Under the pieces are notes generated by a model. That model saw only the letters and a program-made list of their open reading frames with translations, made no database searches and was not told the DNA's origin. From the NCBI GenBank assembly GCA_017408185.1, contig JAFQVE010000611.1, forward strand, positions 1 to 9,287: a stretch of DNA of 9,287 nt, in the 5' to 3' direction. This DNA is from Oscillospiraceae bacterium (GTDB taxonomy: Bacteria > Bacillota_A > Clostridia > Oscillospirales > JAAYXM01). Positions 1-7,300 of this stretch are shown piece by piece (positions within the stretch are counted from its first letter, which is position 1; every line of letters begins with the position of its first letter). The translations under genes were made by a program, and so were the position numbers.

Positions 1-154
1 GACAGAGGCAGCGGATACAGTTGAGAGCTTTGGAAACCGGGAGCTCCAGCTCGAAGGAAACACGAGCTATTATCTTCTTTTCCGTGTTGTCGGCAATGAT
101 GAACGGCTTACCTCGACAGGAGGAATGCAGACTGTTTTCAAATCCTTTAAGCTT
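1..154 (+). repeat. Near-identical direct repeat, copy 1
   Basis: Bases 1-154 match 1849-2002 with two differences, at 121 (A against C at 1969) and 133 (T against C at 1981). The first 120 bases are identical. Both differences fall at third codon positions and leave Gly and Thr unchanged. The match stops after the AAGCTT that ends the FKSFKL segment, a module boundary in both proteins. The left end is cut by the window, so the repeat may be longer. Confidence 0.98.
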
Positions 155-1201
155 ACATATGTTCCGTCGGTTGCGGATGAAGCGTTTGACTATGCAGAAG
201 AGGCATATACCGCATCCGATACTGCAACGGTAACAGCGCTTGCTGCATACGGAAACGGTGACGCAGTTGAAGACAGCGAGGTTATTTCATTAGGAGCAGT
301 TGAATACGGCAAAGCATGCACTGTATCAGTAAAAGACGAGACCGTAGAAAAAGAGGGCAAAACCTACAGCTTCCTTTACTGGGCAAGAGGTGCAGTAACC
401 GGGAATCCAAACAAAAAGGTTCTTTCAACTGAGGCGAGCTTCAGTTATATGCCATCAGAGGGTAATAACATCCTCATCGCAGTTTATGAGGAGCCGGGAG
501 CAGAGAAATCAGAGGCGTTCTACAACTATAACGGTCAGCTCCTTGCAGATTTGAATACTGAAAACGGAAAGCTTCCCACACTCCCCTCTATGGCAGGCTT
601 TGAAGCTCCTGCAAAGAAGTGGGTGCAGCTTGGAACAAATGCGGAATTTGATGCAGGCGCGGATGTTTCGGGAATTTCCGGCGGCAAGGTGTTTATGGCA
701 AAGTACGACGCACCAATAAGCAATATTGAAATAACAGTAAACGGTGTGGCTGATACATATTCCTACGGTGATACTGTAACCTGCACGCCGTCTGCTCCCG
801 AAGGCAAGGTTTTTATGTACTGGACAAAGACAGTCGGCGGAGCACAAGAGGCAGAAATCGTAAGCATGGAAGAGAATTATAGCTTCTCCGCATGGGAAAG
901 CTGCACTGTCACGGCGGTGTACGGCGATAAAGTACCGTCGCTTGCGAAAGCAATGCGGAAAATCGTTATCGGCACATTTGCAGCAGGTAGCGAGAATGCA
1001 ATTATGGCAGAATTTATCGGCTTTGATGACGCTTTGGAAAAAGGTATCATGCTCGGAGAGCAGAAGCTTGCGATGACAACAGATAAAACTCAGTTTACAG
1101 TTATAAACGATGATACGGGCGCTGCGTCCGTTGTCGGCTATGCAATAGTAAGTGACGGAAACGGCGGCTATAGCATAATAACCGACGGCGCTGAGAAATA
1201 A
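1..1201 (+). CDS. C-terminal part of a secreted multi-module surface protein (5' end outside window)
   Basis: The first complete codon is at base 2 and the frame is open to the TAA at 1199-1201, giving 399 residues. An ATG at 125 is not the real start, because the frame is coding before it: the first 51 residues are identical to residues 192-242 of the lyase encoded downstream. After this module fragment come an acidic Ala/Glu/Asp linker (about residues 52-89), three beta-rich modules resembling InlB B repeats (about 90-163, 172-235 and 240-307), and a last domain of about 90 residues (311-399) that I do not recognise. I see no SLH domain, LPxTG motif or membrane helix at the C-terminus, so either anchoring lies in the missing N-terminal part or the protein is released. 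No catalytic domain is visible here. A binding or adhesin role, or an enzyme with a missing catalytic part, are both possible. A hairpin terminator follows 18 bases after the stop. Confidence 0.9.
   Translation, partial: TEAADTVESFGNRELQLEGNTSYYLLFRVVGNDERLTSTGGMQTVFKSFKLTYVPSVADEAFDYAEEAYTASDTATVTALAAYGNGDAVEDSEVISLGAVEYGKACTVSVKDETVEKEGKTYSFLYWARGAVTGNPNKKVLSTEASFSYMPSEGNNILIAVYEEPGAEKSEAFYNYNGQLLADLNTENGKLPTLPSMAGFEAPAKKWVQLGTNAEFDAGADVSGISGGKVFMAKYDAPISNIEITVNGVADTYSYGDTVTCTPSAPEGKVFMYWTKTVGGAQEAEIVSMEENYSFSAWESCTVTAVYGDKVPSLAKAMRKIVIGTFAAGSENAIMAEFIGFDDALEKGIMLGEQKLAMTTDKTQFTVINDDTGAASVVGYAIVSDGNGGYSIITDGAEK
269..922 (+). other. Three InlB B-repeat-like beta modules in the upstream protein
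   Basis: Module 1 (about 269-490) and module 3 (about 719-922) share the pattern of a divergent InlB B repeat: GKTYSFLYW or GKVFMYW, then a variable stretch, an S-[ML]-E/T..ySFS or SFSYM strand, and a closing TAVY or IAVY strand. Module 2 (about 515-706) resembles a classic Listeria-Bacteroides repeat, with YNYNGQ, an LPTLPSMAGFE turn, a KKWVQL strand and a closing VFMAKY. In known proteins such repeats are stalk or adhesion modules outside the cell. The assignment is by pattern only; copies are too diverged for a DNA-level match. Confidence 0.6.
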
Positions 1202-1219
1202 GAAAATAGCATGAATGAT

Positions 1220-1253
1220 AGCGGAGGTAGGGGGGTATCTTACCTCCGCTTTT
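1220..1253 (+). terminator. Hairpin terminator after the upstream gene
   Basis: A perfect 10-bp stem (1220-1229 AGCGGAGGTA with 1241-1250 TACCTCCGCT) closes an 11-base loop containing six G, and the 3' arm runs into TTTT (1250-1253). The U tract is short and is followed by AAAAACC. It lies 18 bases after the stop of the upstream gene and only 23 bases before the lyase start, so it may act as a partial terminator or attenuator rather than a full stop. Confidence 0.75.
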
Positions 1254-1261
1254 AAAAACCG

Positions 1262-1270
1262 AAAGGATGG
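1262..1270 (+). promoter_or_regulatory. Ribosome-binding site of the lyase gene
   Basis: AAAGGATGG contains AAAGGA (1262-1267), a six-base match to the anti-Shine-Dalgarno sequence, with nine bases between it and the ATG at 1277. Together with the signal peptide right after the ATG it fixes this start. No sigma-70-like promoter fits between the hairpin and this site. Confidence 0.85.
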
Positions 1271-1276
1271 AAAATC

Positions 1277-1357
1277 ATGAAAATCAAATCTTTAACATCG
1301 TTGCTGTTGGTGTTTGCAATGCTTTTGTCAATTTTACCTGCCGGCATTGTATCAGCA
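1277..1357 (+). other. Sec signal peptide of the lyase
   Basis: Residues 1-27 have Lys2 and Lys4, a hydrophobic core (about residues 9-20, LLLVFAMLLSIL) and a helix-breaking Pro21. They end in Val-Ser-Ala, a good signal peptidase I site, with predicted cleavage after Ala27 before Asn-Thr-Asp. No lipobox cysteine is present, so this is not a lipoprotein. Confidence 0.92.
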
Positions 1358-4300
1358 AACACAGACGCATTTGAAGGGTATGAGTATGTGTTCACGAGAG
1401 ATGCGCTCGGGTCTGACGACGATGTTCCGGTAGCAGAGCTTGCAGCTATGACGCTCGACACACCGCTTCCCGAAAAATCCGATCCGTGGAGAGCGGCGAC
1501 GCATAACTATATTGCGGCAGTAAGCGCAAAGGATACGGGAATCGATGTAAACACAACAGCAAACCGCAACAATGTAGCGTGTTTTGCCATAGAACTTAAG
1601 GTGGAGCAGGGCGGAACATTTGTTCCGAGTCTTGTCTACAGAGCGTCGAAAAAAGCACCGATTATTGATTTATACCTTGTCAAAGCAGGAACAACATCGG
1701 GGAATGTTAATACATCGGATTTTAGTTTTAAAGAAAAGGTAGGCACAGGTGGTGACGGCAGAGATGGTAAGGTTTATGCATATATCAACGCAATTGGGCA
1801 GGAGTCGGACGGCATTTATATCCTGAAGGATGACTTCAACATGTATGCGACAGAGGCAGCGGATACAGTTGAGAGCTTTGGAAACCGGGAGCTCCAGCTC
1901 GAAGGAAACACGAGCTATTATCTTCTTTTCCGTGTTGTCGGCAATGATGAACGGCTTACCTCGACAGGCGGAATGCAGACCGTTTTCAAATCCTTTAAGC
2001 TTGCGCCGCCTGAGGTAGAGCCCGTGGATGAGCTCAGCTCATTTTCGCTTTCATCAAGCTCCGGTACAGTATTGGTCGGAGAGACGGTGGCCCTCACGGC
2101 AACTGCAATGTATTCGCTCAGTGGCACGAAGATTCTGACCGAGGGTGTTACATACAAAAGCTCGGATGAAAATATCGCAGCGGTATCACCTGACGGTGTT
2201 GTTACCGGCATCAAAGAGGGAAACGTAACAATAACGGCAACGGTTGACGGAACAGAGATTTCAGATACTGTTGACATTGCGGTAAAAGAGATAAAACGCG
2301 CGACTAAGGAATATGTATATAGCTTCGATCGGGCAGCACTTGGCTCATCAGGCAATGTTCAGCGAACCACGCTCAACACGGTAGCATTTGATGATGTTGT
2401 CGCTTCGCTTTCGGCTCCGTGGAGACCTGCCGGCACTGCATATGTATATAACACATACGCGAATGCGAGCGGTCTTATGTGGAACGCGTATGAGAGCCGT
2501 GCTGACCAACGGATTGCAGCATACGCAATTGAGCTTAAGGTTGCTGAGAGCGGGATGTATATTCCGTCGCTTAGCTATCTTGCAAAAACGTACGCTCCGA
2601 TAGTTGATGTGTATCTTGTTGAGAGAACCGATGCATCGCCTGAATTTGTATTCGGTGAATCGGGAAACGGCAGCGGGAATCTGCCGACGTATATTGGGGA
2701 ACTCGGAGACGAATACAAGCTTGCAACGATTGATATGTATTCGGCGGAGGCAGAAACAAAGACTGATGCATTTGATGAGAGGTATCTTGATTCAGACAAT
2801 ACGTATTACCTTCTTTTCCGTGCAGTCGGAAAAAATGAGAGCTTTGCGCCGCTTGTTTCCGGTACAAGGCAGTTTCTGGAAGTGACCGCATCGTCCTTTA
2901 AAATCAAGCCTCCGGCGGGAGAATTTGATAAAATAGGGCTTTCCGTTCACGGTCTCCTCGGAGAGGATGACCCGATGCCGAATATGACGGAAAAACAGCT
3001 TGAATATAAGCTGTATGACGATGTGGGTATTTTGCTCGATGATATTAACGAATCGGAGCTGACCGTTGAATATTCATCGTCGGAGGAAACGGTTGCAGTG
3101 ATTTCCGATACCGGCATTATTTCCGCAAAATCCTGCGGCAATGCTGTTATTACCGCGAACATCACATACAACGGAATATCGAGAAGTGAGGAATACAAGC
3201 TGCTTGTCGCACCTGCGGGCAGAAATATGATGGCGGATTTGAATCCCGATTTTGAAAACGACGAATGGGTGTGGGATTCCGTGCGTCAGGACGAGGCTCC
3301 CGAAGAGCCTGTATTCTTCCGCAGCGGCATTGAGACTGAGCCGAAGGACGGAGATGAGGATAACCGCGCACTTGCGTTTAACTTTGACCCGAGTGTGCCT
3401 ATGCCGACAAATATTGCAACGATATTCTTAAAAAGAAACGGCGAGAGAGTTGAAGTCGAGCCGGGAAAGTTCTATCAGCTCACATTTAAGGTTAAAACGA
3501 ATATAACAAAGCCGGAGGACGGCGAATATCCCACAATGCGTTACGGAATGTATGCATATAACAGTCCTACAGGCACGTCGAGCTCAGCGCTTGCTTTTGT
3601 TGCAGGGCGCGAGACGGATATAAACAAGATTGAAAACTGGGAAGAAGCCTACAGCGAATGGCAGGAATTTGTTGTTCCGCTTGCCGCACCGTCAGAATAT
3701 GACGGGGAGATACTTTATCTTTCTCCGAGACTTAATATCAGAGCACCTGCGACAAGCGTCGGAAAAGCGGGATACAGCGGAACGATATGGATGGACGATT
3801 TCGAGCTCCGTGAGGTTGGCTATGCGGGAATTGAAATGGAGATTTCCGGAGATCCGTCTGCTGACGGAAGCGGAACCTTTACCGTATTGACAAAGCCGTA
3901 TACAACGCTCGGGCACTATATTTCGATTGGCAGTGAATGTCTGCCGGGAGCTATTGAGCTTTCATCCTCCGATGAATATGTTGTAGCAGACTTTCAGGAC
4001 AGCACGCGTACGGAGATATCAGGCGCTATGTTTGCCGCGTCAACCGTAGCTGAGACGGGAGGAAAAAACGGCACCGCCGAGATATCCGCAGTAATGACCT
4101 TAAACGGTATTTCAAGAAGCGGAAAGACCTCTGTCACGACCTCGGGATATGATATGAAGCTTCTTTATGCGTCCGCTGTGGCAGAGCCTGCAAGCGTTGA
4201 GGTTGGCGGAGCTTCGCAGGTTATTCCGACAGGCTTTATGTCCGATGGTTCTGCTGCCGATATGACGGGCGGCAGAATAATATACGAATCGCTCACTCCG

Positions 4301-7300
4301 GAGATTGTTTCGGTAGATGAAAACGGAAAAGTAACAACCCATCGCGCAGGAAAAGGAAAGCTCGCGGCAACGCTTGTTCTGGGCGGCAGCAGCGCATATA
4401 CAGAGGTTGAGATCACGGTTACGGACTCTTCTCCGATAGTGTCGGCTTCTCTTTCCGCTCCGGAAACGGTGGGATATCTCCGCGATGAAGCGCTTACGCT
4501 TACCGGAAAGATGCAGAGCGGCTATGATGCGGATTTTACAAACGCCGACATAAACTGGATAATCGAAAGCGATCCGGTCGGCGGCGTAAGCATTGACGAA
4601 AACAATATGATCTTCGGCGAGATTGAAGGGGCAAAAGCAACCGTCAAGGCAGAAATAACGATGGGCGGGGCAACTGTCACAACGAATGAAATTGCAGTTA
4701 CAGTTGTTGAGAGCGATTTGCGTGATTTTGTTATTAACTTCGGCGGCGTTGCAGAAAAGGAAATCAGCGATGTCACGATTGAAAAATACGGGTGGGAGCT
4801 TGATACCGTAAATTCTCACAGCTCGGTGCTTGGAAGCTATCTGTACAACAGATATATATATGTTCTCACAAATGGTGTTGACCGCGATTTTGTTGTTGAT
4901 TTTGAGGTTCCGTATACAGGCAATTATATGCCGGTATTTCTGAGCGGAGAGTCCAACGGTTACGGCTCGGAAAAGAGCTATATCTACATAGACGGTGTAT
5001 ATGTCGGTGAGTATAGGTTTTACGAGGAGAATATCGCGCCCCGAGATTTGCGCACAGTACATCTGGAGGCCGGTGTGCATAAGCTTACGCTCCGTCCGGC
5101 AGTGACGAAGACAGTCTCAAGAAACTATTATCAATATCCGCGACTTGTTCGTTTTGCGGCTGTCACATCTCTTCCCGGCGTAAAGGAAATTATAACCGAA
5201 AAAAGCGAATATGAAATTGCGGAAGGAAACAGCAAAGCGCTTTCTGCCGGGATAGTCATGACAGACGGATTTGTTTATGAATGGCAGAGGATGAGAAATA
5301 ACGATACCGACCCCTATGCGGCTGTTACGTATACAAGCAGCGATTTGAATGTAGCATCGGTGGATGAAAACGGAAACATAACGGCGGTGGCTGTCGGAGA
5401 TGCGTTTATCACGGTTAAGGTGATGCTGAACGGCGTAGAGACAACGAAGGAAGTCCCGGTTCACGTAGTTGCGGCAGGCACGGTTACAGAGGATGAAATG
5501 CTTGCAGCTGTCGAAATTGAAGCTCCGTTCTTTGTTATGAATCCCGAGGCTGCGGGTGTGCAGCTTACAGTCTCCGGTAAAAATTCAGAGGGCAAGGCTC
5601 TTGATATGACATCTGCGGAAGTCGTTTGGGCGATTGAAGATACTTCGGTTGCCGGTATTTCCGAAAGCGGATATGTGACACCTGCCGGTTTGGGCAGTAC
5701 AAAAGTGACGGCGACCGTAACGGCAAGCGGAATTACGAAAACTGCCGAAAGCTATATTTCCGTGCGTGAGGGAAAAGTCGGCAGAACATATTACACGGAC
5801 GAAATGGTTGCGGCGGCGAGAGAAAATATAACAAAATACAGTTGGGCAAAATCGGAATCCAAGTCTGTTATAGCCAACGCAGACAAATATCTCGGACTTG
5901 AAGATAAGCTGTGGGAAATGGTGCCCGGCGAAGGCATTCCGCGCGCAAATACAGTCGGCTTCAGAAGTGACCCGGATCGCTACACCTGCCGTTTCTGCGG
6001 GATAGACCTTCTTCAGAACCATGGCTCGTATTCATGGATATCAAATCCGCTCCAGCGTCCGTGGAAGATACAGTGTCCGGATTGTAAGCGTGTTTTCCCG
6101 TCCAATGACTTTGCAAGCTTTTATGAGCTTGGACGCGACGAGCACGGAATATTCAGCCGTGAGCTTGCACTTGAGCGCCATCAGGAAATGTTCGGCGGAA
6201 CGTATGGCACGGGATATCTTAAAAATACGCTTTATCCCGAGGTCGGAACCGCAAGCAGTAAAGTAAAGCTTACAGGAAATGAAACTCCCGAAAAATGGGG
6301 CGTTGATGACGGCTATGGCTATGACACGGGAAGAGTATATTCAAACGGAACAAAAGAAATTCACACATATATTGCGTATTATAACCACTACGGCCTGTGG
6401 CATAACAGCGGCAGTAACAATGCGGGAACAATAAGCAATGCCATAAATACGCTTGCTGAGGCGTATATGTTTACCGGAGATGAAAGGTATGGCAGAGTCG
6501 GCGCAATACTGCTCGACCGCGTTGCGGATGTATACCCGGGATATGACCTCCGCCCGTATTTGCTTGACTACTCAAATTCCGACGGCGGAACGCGTGCGGG
6601 CAAAATAATAGGCAAAATTTGGGAAGTGAATATTGTCCGTACACTGTCCAAAGGATATGATGCATTCTTCCCGATGTATGACGACCCGCAGGTTATATCC
6701 TTCCTCAGTGAAAAGGCAAAGAAGTACAACAACACAGAGATAAACGACAAATCTACTCCGGAAAAGATAAGGAAAAACATTGAGGACGGAGCGCTTCGGG
6801 AATCCTTCAGAGAGGTGCAGCGTGCTTCAATTCACGGAAACTTCGGCGCTCACCAGTCTGCGATTGCGCAGGCGGCAATAGTGCTTGATACCCAGCCGGA
6901 TACCGGTAAGATGATTGACTGGCTGTTTGCTTACAGCGAAACGGATCATGCGACCTACAACACAGGCGGTGAAATAAACAAGCGCCTTGTGAATGATGTT
7001 TCGCGTGACGGTCAGGGTAATGAGTCCGCTCCGGGCTATAACAGGATATGGGTAACTCAAACCACCGAGGTTGCGTCAGTGCTCGCAAAATACGATGAAT
7101 ATGAGGGTGCAAACCTCTATGAAAATCCGAAGTTTGTGGGGATGATAAAATCGTATGCTCCGCTTACGTTGGTGCGCCGCGGTCTTGCACCGATAGGCGA
7201 CAGCGGTACTGCAGCATTTTATTCACTTCTGCCCGATAACGACGATGTTATGATAAACGCATTTAAAGAAACAAAGGATGTCGAGATCGCTCAGCATCTG

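Noticed and set aside
1131..1169. Possible promoter TTGTCG ... CATAAT before the lyase gene
   Set aside because: The spacing between the two boxes is 27 bases, far from the usual 16-18, and both lie inside the upstream coding sequence. No better pair was found.
125..1201. ATG at 125 as the start of a complete 358-residue protein
   Set aside because: The same frame is coding before 125: its first 41 residues match the interior of module A of the lyase. The ATG is an internal methionine of a protein truncated by the window edge.
1849..2002. Insertion sequence or transposon as the cause of the repeat
   Set aside because: The repeated segment is in-frame coding sequence with no terminal inverted repeats, no transposase and no target-site duplication visible. 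A module duplication or conversion explains it better.
1830..2018. Short + frame shared with 21-233 (both contain the same peptide)
   Set aside because: The shared peptide arises only because the 154-base repeat is read in a wrong frame at both places. The true frame in each is that of the large genes.
4112..5080. A 322-codon open frame on the minus strand
   Set aside because: It lies wholly antisense to Big2 and CBM-like coding sequence with clear domain patterns. Its product is rich in Cys, His, Arg and Ile with no recognisable motif, as expected for a shadow frame, and I see no ribosome-binding site supporting it.
4310..5376. Near-identical 20-base stretches at 4310-4329 and 5357-5376
   Set aside because: They encode the conserved SVDENG core of two Big2 domains; this is ordinary domain-family similarity, not a separate repeat element.
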